Of a stretch of DNA of 32,702 nt, positions 7,398-15,201 are shown in pieces (within the stretch, counting starts at the first letter, position 1; every line of letters begins with the position of its first letter). A model generated the notes under the pieces. That model searched no databases. It was given only the letters and a program-made list of their open reading frames with translations, and had not been told where the DNA came from. Both the position numbers and the translations under genes were made by a program. This stretch comes from Gemmatimonadota bacterium (GTDB lineage: Bacteria; Gemmatimonadota; Gemmatimonadetes; Longimicrobiales; Gaopeijiaceae), in assembly GCA_022564055.1 (NCBI GenBank), contig JADFMD010000019.1, positions 1-32,702 of the forward strand, in the 5' to 3' direction.

Positions 7398-8970
7398 CGC
7401 TCGATGTTCAAGCGCATGTTCGGATAGGCGAGGGTTTCGACCCGACGTGGGCGCCCCCGGTACGGATGCCGTAACGCTCCGCTCTGAGCTTCCGCGGAAG
7501 CTGATGCACGTCGGCATGGGAGCCTTCGCGCTCATGCTGCGTTGGTTGACGCCGTGGCAGGCCGTGCTCATGGCCCTGGCGGCCTTGATCCTGAATGCAT
7601 TTTTTCTCCACCGCATTACGGGAGGAAGGCTACTGCGCTCCGAGGAGCGTGGCTCTCGGTTCTCACGGGGCGTAGTCCTCTATCCCGCGATCCTGCTTCT
7701 GACCTTCATCGTGTTTCGGTCGCGGCTGGAACTGGCGGCGGGGATCTGGGCGTTGCTCGCGGTGGGGGACGGGATGGCCGCGCTGTCGGGCCTCGCTCTC
7801 CGCGGTCCGCGACTGCCATGGAATCCCAAGAAAAGCTGGTCGGGCCTAGTGGCGTTCATCGTGTTCGGGACGGCGGCGTCCGCATGGGTCATCCGGTGGG
7901 TCCAGCGCGCGGGGACGTGGACGGTCGGCGGTTCCGTCCTGTCGGGCGGGTTGCTGACGCTCGGCGAGAGCGACGCCTCCGGGCGGATCGGGGACGCGTT
8001 CCTGCTGGGTGGGGTGGTCGGCGACGCCGGGGCCACCGGTGTCTCGGGGTCGCTGTCATTCCTGGTGATCGGCTGCCTGGTGGCCACCACGGCTGCGGCG
8101 CTCGCCGAATCCCTGGACACGAAGGCCGACGATAACGTTCTGGTGCCCGTGGTCGGGGGTGCCGTGCTCTGGATGGCGACGCTTGTGGACCCGGAATTGC
8201 TGGTCAGGGCGGGAGTGGCCGGAGCCTGGCCCGCCGTCTGGCTGGCCGGTTTGGTAATCACGGTGCCGATCACCTTCATGGCCTACGTCGCCCGTGCCGT
8301 GGATCGGTCCGGCGCCACAGTGGGGGTGCTCCTGGCCACGGTGCTTTACGCGTACGCGGGGTGGCCCGGGCTGGTGATGTTGGGTGGTCTGATGGTGGTC
8401 GGCACGGGCGTGACCCAATGGGCGTACACGCGGAAGGAGGTGTTGGGTGTAGCGGAAGGGAGGGGTGGTCGCAGAGGGATCGGGAGCGTGGTGGCCAACG
8501 CCGGAGCCGGTGTGGCGTTCGCGATCCTGGCTGTGGTGACGCCCTATTACGAGGCGTTCACCATCGCCATGGTCGCGGCGTTCGCCACCGCGCTCTTCGA
8601 TACTACCGCTACCGAGCTCGGTCAGGCCTTCGCACGGCGTCAAGTACTCATCACGACGTGGCGGGCCGTTCCGGAGGGAACCACGGGCGGCGTGTCGGTG
8701 CTTGGTACGCTTTCGGGGGTGGGTGGCGCCACTGTTCTGGCAGTCCTGGCGTGGGCGATGGGCTTGATCTCCGGCGCCGCGGTCCTGGCGGTGGTCCTTG
8801 GGGCGTTCTTCGGTTCGACTCTGGAATCGTTCCTCGGAGCGACGATGGGGAAGGGGAGCCGCTCCGATCACCACCTCCGAAACCTGGTCAATACCGTGGC
8901 CGGGGCTGGCATGGCCTGGGGGCTGTTTGCTTTTCAGGCGTACCTCGGAGGTCGCACTGAGCTACCGTAG
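7384..8970 (+). CDS. Fusion of prenol-kinase-like and DUF92 prenyl-phosphate-kinase-like domains
   Basis: A polytopic membrane protein of up to 528 residues with two parts. Residues about 35-265 resemble the phytol/dolichol kinase and CDP-diglyceride synthase group: RKLMHVGMG, then VGDGMAALSG, LPWNPKKSWSG, and AESLDTKADDNVLVPVV, which matches the usual ES...DDN..VP signature. A Gly/Ser-rich insert (about 177-225) interrupts this part. Residues about 290-520 match DUF92: RGIGSVVANAGAG, ATALFDTTATELG, VPEGTTGGVSVLGTLSG, ESFLGATMG and NLVNTVAGAG. In plants and cyanobacteria the two families act in sequence: VTE5 phosphorylates phytol, and VTE6, a DUF92 protein, makes the diphosphate. A single chain could therefore turn a prenol into its diphosphate in the membrane; the substrate is unknown. 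The family start suggests the GTG at 7447 as an alternative to the ATG at 7384. Confidence 0.88.
   Translation: MRVMFARCSSACSDRRGFRPDVGAPGTDAVTLRSELPRKLMHVGMGAFALMLRWLTPWQAVLMALAALILNAFFLHRITGGRLLRSEERGSRFSRGVVLYPAILLLTFIVFRSRLELAAGIWALLAVGDGMAALSGLALRGPRLPWNPKKSWSGLVAFIVFGTAASAWVIRWVQRAGTWTVGGSVLSGGLLTLGESDASGRIGDAFLLGGVVGDAGATGVSGSLSFLVIGCLVATTAAALAESLDTKADDNVLVPVVGGAVLWMATLVDPELLVRAGVAGAWPAVWLAGLVITVPITFMAYVARAVDRSGATVGVLLATVLYAYAGWPGLVMLGGLMVVGTGVTQWAYTRKEVLGVAEGRGGRRGIGSVVANAGAGVAFAILAVVTPYYEAFTIAMVAAFATALFDTTATELGQAFARRQVLITTWRAVPEGTTGGVSVLGTLSGVGGATVLAVLAWAMGLISGAAVLAVVLGAFFGSTLESFLGATMGKGSRSDHHLRNLVNTVAGAGMAWGLFAFQAYLGGRTELP
8947..8959 (+). promoter_or_regulatory. Shine-Dalgarno before a possible CTG start
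   Basis: GGAGG at 8947-8951 is followed after five bases by CTG at 8957, inside the end of the kinase-fusion gene. No ATG or GTG lies at a suitable distance in the frame of the next protein. A TTG at 8927 is the alternative, without such a good site. If used, this is a rare CTG start. Confidence 0.4.
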
Positions 8971-9181
8971 CCACTACTTACCCCGCTCCCGCTCGGGATG
9001 GATTGCCGTTCTCGCCTTCCTCGGCCTGATGGCGCTGGTTCAGCCGCCCATCGTCTTCTGGGTGGACACACACCTCGGCTCGGGGTGGGTCTTGGGCATG
9101 CCGTTCCTCTATGTCTACCTCGGTGCTGTCTACTTCTTGCTGATAGGGGTCCTGATTTGGGCCGTCCTGAGAGCGGTTTAG
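8957..9181 (+). CDS. Small DUF3311-like membrane protein, symporter partner
   Basis: About 75 residues with two membrane helices (about 16-33 and 51-73). The pattern W-V-D, then LGMPFLYVYLGAVYFLLIGVLIWAV, resembles DUF3311 proteins, which are usually encoded directly before a sodium:solute symporter gene, as here (75 bases to 9257). Its role is presumed to be an accessory or assembly subunit of that transporter. The start is uncertain: GGAGG five bases before CTG at 8957 suggests CTG, while TTG at 8927 is possible. An ATG at about 9029 would remove most of the first helix. The 5' end overlaps the kinase-fusion gene by at least 14 bases, so translation is probably coupled. Confidence 0.72.
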   Translation: MSYRSHYLPRSRSGWIAVLAFLGLMALVQPPIVFWVDTHLGSGWVLGMPFLYVYLGAVYFLLIGVLIWAVLRAV

Positions 9182-9256
9182 TGCTCCGTGTCCTCGTTTG
9201 GCCGAGGCACGCTCGGAACGCGACCACCTAGCGTGCCAGGGCGGGGGGCGTAGCGC

Positions 9257-10819
9257 ATGGAGAGTTGGGTCGTCGCGACGGGGTTGGTCTTCCTCTATAT
9301 CCTCGTCACCATCGTGCTGGGTTTTCTGGCCAACCGCGCGATGTCCTTGGACCTCGAGGACTTCTTCCTGTACGGCCGAAAAGCCGGCTTCGTGGTCCTG
9401 TACCTCACGGTTGTGGCCACCTACCACTCGGCGTTCGCCTTTCTCGGCTCGGGCGGCTTTTTCTACCGGCATGGGATCGGCTTTTGGGAGGCGGGCACCT
9501 GGACCGTGCTCACCGGGGCGATCACCTACACGCTCGGGGTCCGCATCTGGGCCCTGGGCAAGCGGTTCAGCTACATCACGCCGGCGGACATGCTGGCCGA
9601 CTTCTACGAGAGCGAGGCTGTGCGGGTGGTCACGGCCATGGTCTCCGTCCTCTTCACCATCCTCTACATCCAGGTTCAGGCGCAGGGCCTCGGGTACATC
9701 ATCTCGGTGGCTTCCGGGGACCGGATCTCGTTTGAGATGGGCACCTTGCTCCTCATGATCGTGGCGGGGGGATACTTGATGGCGGGAGGCCTCAGAGCCG
9801 TGTACTGGACCGACGTGATCCAGGGCATCTGGATGTACGTGGCCGTGTGGGCGGGAGCTCTGGTTCTGTCCTACCGGCTCTTCGGGGGACCGCTTGCGCT
9901 CTGGAAGCGCGTGGCAGCCGAGCGGCCGGATCTGCTCTCATTGCCGGGCCCGGAGGGCTTCTTCACCCCAGGGATGTGGATCGGGATGTCGGTCGCGCTG
10001 TCGTTCGGGATCATACTCCAACCGCACATCATGATCCGGTACTATACGGCCGTGTCGGGACGCACGATCAAGTGGTTGGGGGCCACCACGCCGATTTTCC
10101 TGATGACGTTATACATCCCGGCAGCGATGGTGGGTTTGGGCGGGGCCATCATACTTCCGGATCTCGCGATACCCGATCAGATTTTCCCCGAACTGCTGGT
10201 TCGATATGCGCCCGCGTGGCTCACGGGCCTGATTCTCGCCGGAGCGACGGCGGCTGCCATGTCGACACTGGATTCGATCCTTCACGCCAACATGACCGTG
10301 CTCACGCGCGACGTGTATCAACGGTACATCGCTCGGGACAGAGAGCCGGCCCACTATGTGTGGGTGGGACGGGGCATCGTCCTCGGACTCCTGGTCATCG
10401 GCTACCTCCTCTCGGTGCGCACGCTCGGATTCCTGGTGACGCTGGTGACCCTTTCCGGGGCAGGGGCGCTACAGCTCCTGCCCGGCATCCTAGGCGTGTG
10501 CTACCCCACGCGACGCCCGTTTACGAAAGCGGGTGTGCTCGCCGGGATTGGCGTGGGGCTGACGGTGCTCTACGTGACGCTCGTGATCGTGCCCAACGCG
10601 CTGGGGATTCATGGCGCCATCTGGTCCCTCGCTGCGAATTTCGCGACGTGCATCGCGGTGTCAGCCTTCACGAAACCTTCGTCCCGCGAGACCATCGTCC
10701 GGATTCACGGCGCCATCGAAGACTACGTGTACGGAGCGGGGGACGCGGGTTTGGAGGAGGCGCTGAGATCTACTCCTCGTTCGCTCCCATCAACGCCTCA
10801 CGCAGCAGATTCTGTGTGA
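9257..10819 (+). CDS. Sodium:solute symporter (SSS family)
   Basis: A 520-residue inner-membrane protein with about 13 hydrophobic segments. The N-terminus contains LEDFFLYGRKAG and ATYHSAFAFLGSGGFFYRHG, and later ITPADMLADFYES and AMSTLDSILHANMTVLTRDVY, all typical of SSS permeases of the DUF3311-associated group. The substrate cannot be read from the sequence; relatives carry organic acids, amino acids or sugars with sodium. The upstream small DUF3311-like gene is its usual partner. The last 50 bases, coding a hydrophilic Ser/Pro tail, overlap the 3' end of the convergent glutaminyl-tRNA synthetase gene. The ATG at 9257 follows a G-rich stretch. Confidence 0.92.
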   Translation: MESWVVATGLVFLYILVTIVLGFLANRAMSLDLEDFFLYGRKAGFVVLYLTVVATYHSAFAFLGSGGFFYRHGIGFWEAGTWTVLTGAITYTLGVRIWALGKRFSYITPADMLADFYESEAVRVVTAMVSVLFTILYIQVQAQGLGYIISVASGDRISFEMGTLLLMIVAGGYLMAGGLRAVYWTDVIQGIWMYVAVWAGALVLSYRLFGGPLALWKRVAAERPDLLSLPGPEGFFTPGMWIGMSVALSFGIILQPHIMIRYYTAVSGRTIKWLGATTPIFLMTLYIPAAMVGLGGAIILPDLAIPDQIFPELLVRYAPAWLTGLILAGATAAAMSTLDSILHANMTVLTRDVYQRYIARDREPAHYVWVGRGIVLGLLVIGYLLSVRTLGFLVTLVTLSGAGALQLLPGILGVCYPTRRPFTKAGVLAGIGVGLTVLYVTLVIVPNALGIHGAIWSLAANFATCIAVSAFTKPSSRETIVRIHGAIEDYVYGAGDAGLEEALRSTPRSLPSTPHAADSV

Positions 10820-13178
10820 CCTCCGGATCGGCGGCTCCTCTGGTTTCCTTCATCACCTGGCCGACGAAGAACCCCATGAGGCTCTTTTTCCCGTCGCGGT
10901 AGCCTTGGGCCTGGGTCGGGTGCGCTTCGACCAGGCGCTCGACCATGGGCTTGAGCGTCGAGGTGTCACTCACCCGACCCAAGCCCCGCGCTTCGATCAC
11001 GGCGTCGGGATCCCCGCCTTCTTCGGCCAGCACCGCCAACACCTCCCTGGCCGCCCGCCCCGAGACCTCCCCCCCCGAAACGAGCTCGAGGAGGCGGGCG
11101 AGCTCCCTCCCCCCGAAAAGTAGCGAGTCGATCGGCCGGTCCTCGAGTACGCGGGGTACCTCGTTCACGATCCATTTGGCGAGACCGGTCCCGTCGGTGG
11201 TGTGCTCCGACCCGTCGCGGAAGAGCTCGTACAGCCCGCGGTCCTGCGCCAGTACGGAGGCCTCGCTCGCGGCCAGACCATGCTCCGCGCGCAGGCCGTC
11301 GTAACGCGATGCGGCCTCGGGATTGTCTGGGCGGGGGCGGGCCACCGCGGGTTTCGTGCCCTCGCTTGCTCGGCCATGCACCTCAACGCCTTCGAGCCCT
11401 GCATGGACGCTGCTCGCCTCATCCTTTGGCGGGGACGACGGCTCCGCCTGCGCCCGAGCGCTTGCCGCTCCACGTGCAGCCGCCCTTAAGACTCTCACCC
11501 AACTGTCCCGGAGCGTCACGACACGGTTGAAGACCAAGTGGTCCGGCTTGGAGTCGCCGCTGTCGCGAACGAAGTAACCGGTCCGCTCGAACTGATACGT
11601 GGTTTCCGGTGGATCCGACGCGACGCTCGGCTCGACTCGGCTGCCCGTGAGGGTTTCCAGGGACTCGGGGTTCAGGTTCACCGTGAAATCCTGGTCATCC
11701 TCCACGTTGTCGGGGTCGGGCACTGAAAACAGACGGTCGTACAGGCGGACCTCGGCGGGAAGCGAGTGGGAGGCGGAGACCCAGTGGATGGTGCCTTTGA
11801 CCTTCCGTCCGTCTGGCGTCGAGCCGCCCCTCGTCTCGGAGTCGTACGTACAGTGCACCTCCGTGACGACCCCATCTTCATCCTTCACGACATCGAGGCA
11901 GCGGACGACGTAACCATAGCGCAGGCGCACTTCCCCACCCGGAATTAGCCGGCGAAATCCCTTGGGGGGGTCCTCTTCGAAGTCGTCGCGCTCGATCAGA
12001 AGCTCCCGTGTGAAGGGTATCGGGCGTGACCCCTCCTTCCCGATATCGTCCGGGAAATACGGCGCGTCCAACTCTTCGAGCTCTCCCTCCCCGAAGTTGT
12101 CGATCACGAGCTTGAGAGGGCGAAGCACACACATGACCCGGCGTGCGGTCGGATTCAGCTCGTTCCGAATCGCGTACTCGAGCTTCGCGAAGTCCACCCG
12201 GTTCTCGGTCTTGGCCACACCGATCATGTCGCAGAAGGTGCGGATTGCGGCCGGCGGAACCCCGCGCCGTCGCAGTCCGGCGAGCGTGGGCATCCGGGGA
12301 TCGTCCCAACCCTTTACCAGCTTCTCCTCCACCAAGCGGAGGAGTTTTCGCTTGCTCAGGACGGTGTATTCCAGGTTGAGGCGCGCGAACTCGTACTGCA
12401 TGGGCTGGGGCCGAGGGACGTCGAGGTGATCCAAAATCCAGTCGTAGACCTCTCGGTTGTTGTCGAACTCCAGGGTGCATAAGGAATGCGTAATGCCCTC
12501 CATGGAATCGGAGAGACAGTGCGTGAAGTCGTAGAGCGGATAGAGGCACCAGTCCCCACCCCTCCGATAGTGGTCCGCGTGCCGAATCCGGTAGAGAACG
12601 GGATCGCGCATGAGCATATTCGGTGACGCGAGGTCGATCTTGGCCCTGAGCACATGCGCGCCGTCCGCAAACTCACCTTCGCGCATGCGCCGGAACAGAT
12701 CCAGATTTTCTTTGAGGGATCGTTTCCGGAAATCGGTCGGACGCCCCGGCTCAGTCACCGTGCCGCGGGCTTCCCGGATCTCCTCTTCGCTGGCGCTGTC
12801 CACGTAGGCGAGACCCGCCTCGATCAACTCGATCGCGTATTGGTACAGCCGTTCGAAGTAATCCGACGCGAAATAGAGGTGGCTGCCCCAGTCGAACCCG
12901 AGCCAACGCACGTCTTCCTGTATCGACCGGACGAAGATCTCGTCTTCCGTCTCGGGGTTCGTGTCATCGAATCGAAGATGGGTGACCCCGCCGTGGTCGT
13001 CGGCGGCTCCGAAGTTGAGGCAGATCGACTTCGCGTGGCCGATATGAAGGAATCCGTTCGGCTCAGGGGGGAACCGCGTTACCACGGAGCCCCCATGCTT
13101 GCCCGTTTGGACATCGTCGGCGATGATGGCACGGATAAAATCTCGGCCGGCAGCGGTACGGTCAGGACGTTCGGTCAT
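10770..13178 (-). CDS. glnS: Glutaminyl-tRNA synthetase with C-terminal YqeY-type domain
   Basis: Charges tRNA-Gln with glutamine in the cytoplasm. The 802-residue chain has FPPEPNGFLHIGHAK (HIGH at about 45-48) and VLSKRK (KMSKS-like, about 273-278), followed by the GlnRS anticodon-binding beta barrels to about 565. A Ser/Pro/Glu-rich linker (about 570-620) leads to a helical domain (about 625-802) containing LAKWIVNEVPRVL and GRVSDTSTLKPMVERLV and ending GKKSLMGFFVGQVMKETRG. This is the GatB/YqeY tail, which in Deinococcus GlnRS helps tRNA binding. The frame is open to 13295, but the ATG at 13178 (MTERPDRTAAGRDFIR) fits the family N-terminus. No strong ribosome site is seen. The gene is divergent from the phosphatase gene, and its 3' end overlaps the symporter gene by 50 bases. 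Confidence 0.97.
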   Translation of the reverse strand: MTERPDRTAAGRDFIRAIIADDVQTGKHGGSVVTRFPPEPNGFLHIGHAKSICLNFGAADDHGGVTHLRFDDTNPETEDEIFVRSIQEDVRWLGFDWGSHLYFASDYFERLYQYAIELIEAGLAYVDSASEEEIREARGTVTEPGRPTDFRKRSLKENLDLFRRMREGEFADGAHVLRAKIDLASPNMLMRDPVLYRIRHADHYRRGGDWCLYPLYDFTHCLSDSMEGITHSLCTLEFDNNREVYDWILDHLDVPRPQPMQYEFARLNLEYTVLSKRKLLRLVEEKLVKGWDDPRMPTLAGLRRRGVPPAAIRTFCDMIGVAKTENRVDFAKLEYAIRNELNPTARRVMCVLRPLKLVIDNFGEGELEELDAPYFPDDIGKEGSRPIPFTRELLIERDDFEEDPPKGFRRLIPGGEVRLRYGYVVRCLDVVKDEDGVVTEVHCTYDSETRGGSTPDGRKVKGTIHWVSASHSLPAEVRLYDRLFSVPDPDNVEDDQDFTVNLNPESLETLTGSRVEPSVASDPPETTYQFERTGYFVRDSGDSKPDHLVFNRVVTLRDSWVRVLRAAARGAASARAQAEPSSPPKDEASSVHAGLEGVEVHGRASEGTKPAVARPRPDNPEAASRYDGLRAEHGLAASEASVLAQDRGLYELFRDGSEHTTDGTGLAKWIVNEVPRVLEDRPIDSLLFGGRELARLLELVSGGEVSGRAAREVLAVLAEEGGDPDAVIEARGLGRVSDTSTLKPMVERLVEAHPTQAQGYRDGKKSLMGFFVGQVMKETRGAADPEVTQNLLREALMGANEE

Positions 13179-13349
13179 CTTTGAGGTCGTAGTAAATCCG
13201 TGGTGGTGCCCATCCGGAGGGTCAGGACGGGCGAATAGTGGCGCCACCGATTTCGAACCAACCAAGTCTAACGTCGGTATGAACGTACGGTCCACCGGTG
13301 GGGAGGCGACTCACCGGGCCAAGCGATTCCTCCAAGTCTGGAGTACTAT

Positions 13350-14705
13350 GTGACCATCACCGGGACCAGCACCGCGCTCCCCGCCGCTCTCGTGGGTGCG
13401 GGGGAGGGTGATGTCCAAGTGGCCGCACGCCGATCGAGTCGCTACGGCTGGACGGTGTTTCCCTGGGCCTTTGTGATCCTCGGGCTTGTCGGCCCTCTCC
13501 CCGCCGCCGGCAGCCAGGCGCGCCTTGATGGCGAGTACGGACTCTGGGTGACCGATAGCGGGGGTGTGATTCGGGTAGCGTGGCTCACGTCCAGCGTCGA
13601 AGAGGGCGTGCTGGAAGTTCTCTCGGAGGATCGCCTCGAGTACCGAGTCGAGACCCTCGCCGCCCAGGCCCACTTCACGACTCTCCCCCGTCCCATTGGA
13701 GATTCAGTGCTCCTCCGCTACGGGGCGCTGAGGGCAGAGGATCTGCACACGACGGTTCTGTACCTGAACGAGGAGGGCCCGCGAACACCCGACGTCATCT
13801 CCGGGGTCGATTCTCTGTTCGTGGTCGGAGACGTGCACGGTGAATACGACCGGCTCCTCGGTCTCCTGGGGAACGCCGGGCTGATCGACGCGGAGAGCCA
13901 GTGGGTCGGAGGAAGGAGCCACGTGGTATTCCTCGGCGACCTCTTTGATCGCGGTGCGGACGTCACGCAGACCCTGTGGTTTCTCTATGGACTCGAGCGC
14001 CAGGCCCAGGCGGCTGGGGGGGGCGCCCACGTGGTGTTAGGAAACCACGAGACGATGATCTTTACCGACGACGTCCGCTACGTGGCTGCCAAGGAGCAAC
14101 TCATCGCTAGCCTACATGGCACGTCCTATCCCGACCTGTTCGATATTCGACGCTCCGTGTTGGGCCGCTGGCTGGTCGGTCGGCCGGGTCTGATGAAGGT
14201 GAACGGTGTGCTGCTTGCCCATGGCGGCGTGGCACCGGGCTCGAGCCCCCGCTCCGTCGAGGCGGTGAATGATTCGATGTGGACGTTCATGTCGGAAGAC
14301 CTTTTCTACCTATGGTCCGACACGACCCTGGCCCTGGTCGCGGATTCGGCTGCTGCCGCCCAGGCCGCAGAGCGGTACGAAACCGTGATAATCATGGCCC
14401 CCGATGCCATCGAGCGACGGACGAGACTCCTCTTTGACGAAACGAGCATCCTCTGGTTCCGAGGTTATGTGGCATCAGATAGGTTCACGGCCGAGCTTGA
14501 CGAGGTTTTGGACGAATTCGGGACGGAAATCCATGTGGTGGCCCATACGCCCGTGAAATCCATCGAGGCTCGGTACGATGGAAGGCTCTTGGCCGTGGAC
14601 CTCGAGAAGCCGGCTACCGAAATGCTGTTGCTCGTGTGGGATTCGGGTGGGGGTCCGTACCAGAGATGGAGGTTCAGTCTGGACGCTCCCCCGGAGCGGT
14701 TCTAA
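13350..14705 (+). CDS. Exported PPP-type metallophosphoesterase
   Basis: A calcineurin-like phosphoesterase of the Ser/Thr protein phosphatase (PPP) fold with all metal-site blocks: GDVHGEYD (160-167), GDLFDRG (196-202), GNHET (231-235), HGGV (291-294) and VVAHTPV (about 397-403). A hydrophobic stretch at about 36-50 followed by PAAGSQA looks like a signal peptide, so the enzyme probably acts in the periplasm or is membrane-anchored. Residues about 57-145 form an N-terminal beta-rich module. The GTG at 13350 has GGAG six bases upstream; a GTG at 13419 with GGAGGG upstream would give a more standard signal-peptide length. Possible substrates are phosphoproteins or small phosphoesters. It is divergent from glnS across about 170 bases. 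Confidence 0.88.
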   Translation: MTITGTSTALPAALVGAGEGDVQVAARRSSRYGWTVFPWAFVILGLVGPLPAAGSQARLDGEYGLWVTDSGGVIRVAWLTSSVEEGVLEVLSEDRLEYRVETLAAQAHFTTLPRPIGDSVLLRYGALRAEDLHTTVLYLNEEGPRTPDVISGVDSLFVVGDVHGEYDRLLGLLGNAGLIDAESQWVGGRSHVVFLGDLFDRGADVTQTLWFLYGLERQAQAAGGGAHVVLGNHETMIFTDDVRYVAAKEQLIASLHGTSYPDLFDIRRSVLGRWLVGRPGLMKVNGVLLAHGGVAPGSSPRSVEAVNDSMWTFMSEDLFYLWSDTTLALVADSAAAAQAAERYETVIIMAPDAIERRTRLLFDETSILWFRGYVASDRFTAELDEVLDEFGTEIHVVAHTPVKSIEARYDGRLLAVDLEKPATEMLLLVWDSGGGPYQRWRFSLDAPPERF

Positions 14706-14798
14706 AAAACTGACAAGGTGTCAACGCTGCGGTCCATGTCTCGTTTCAGGAAGGATTTCGTGCGTGGCGAGGCCGCCGATTGCGGGCGAAGGAGCGCC

Positions 14799-15035
14799 TC
14801 AGTCTAGGCGCCGATCGCCCTTTCGGCGCTTGCTCGCTCGCCGAATCGTCCCACCGCGTCGGGACTCTCCTGATCGCCGGTCGGCCTCCCGCCGTTCCTC
14901 GCTGACCTCCTCCGTCGAGGATCGGCGGATCCAGATCCGGCGGCCCGGACCGGCTCGCCTTTCGCGGGGCGGCTGGCGCCTATCGGTGGCGCGCCGTTTC
15001 TCCTTTCGGCCTTTGTCGTTGTCGGAATCGCCCAT
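14799..15035 (-). CDS. Small Arg-rich protein with repeated RRxxDRR motifs
   Basis: A 78-residue, strongly basic protein. It repeats short arginine blocks: RRATDRR, RERRAGPGRR, RREADRRSG and RRKGDRRLD. No membrane segment or signal peptide is seen. The ATG at 15035 has AGGGGG about seven bases upstream, which argues for translation. The paired DRR spacing resembles basic linker segments in some bacterial signalling proteins and could bind RNA, DNA or acidic surfaces; this is inference only. It lies alone between the phosphatase gene and the Arg-rich exported protein gene (same strand as the latter, 166 bases downstream of it). Confidence 0.6.
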   Translation of the reverse strand: MGDSDNDKGRKEKRRATDRRQPPRERRAGPGRRIWIRRSSTEEVSEERREADRRSGESRRGGTIRRASKRRKGDRRLD

Positions 15036-15201
15036 CGTCTACCCCCTGCGTGATGACGTCCTCAAGACCGATTTACGCCTCGAGGAGGATCTACTTATAC
15101 GCCACCGCGGGAGGCATGTGAAGGGCTGGGCGCAGCCGGAGGACGGCGCAGTGCCGTCCGTAACGCGGCGAGCCCTTTTGTATGGAACCTGTCTGCCTAC
15201 C

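Noticed and set aside
9847-10902. Second plus-strand frame of 351 codons inside the symporter gene
   Set aside because: The symporter frame has unmistakable membrane helices and family motifs; the other frame is a shadow.
14711-14723. Short palindrome TGACA-AGG-TGTCA after the phosphatase gene
   Set aside because: Only five paired bases and no T-tract; too short to call a terminator or an operator.
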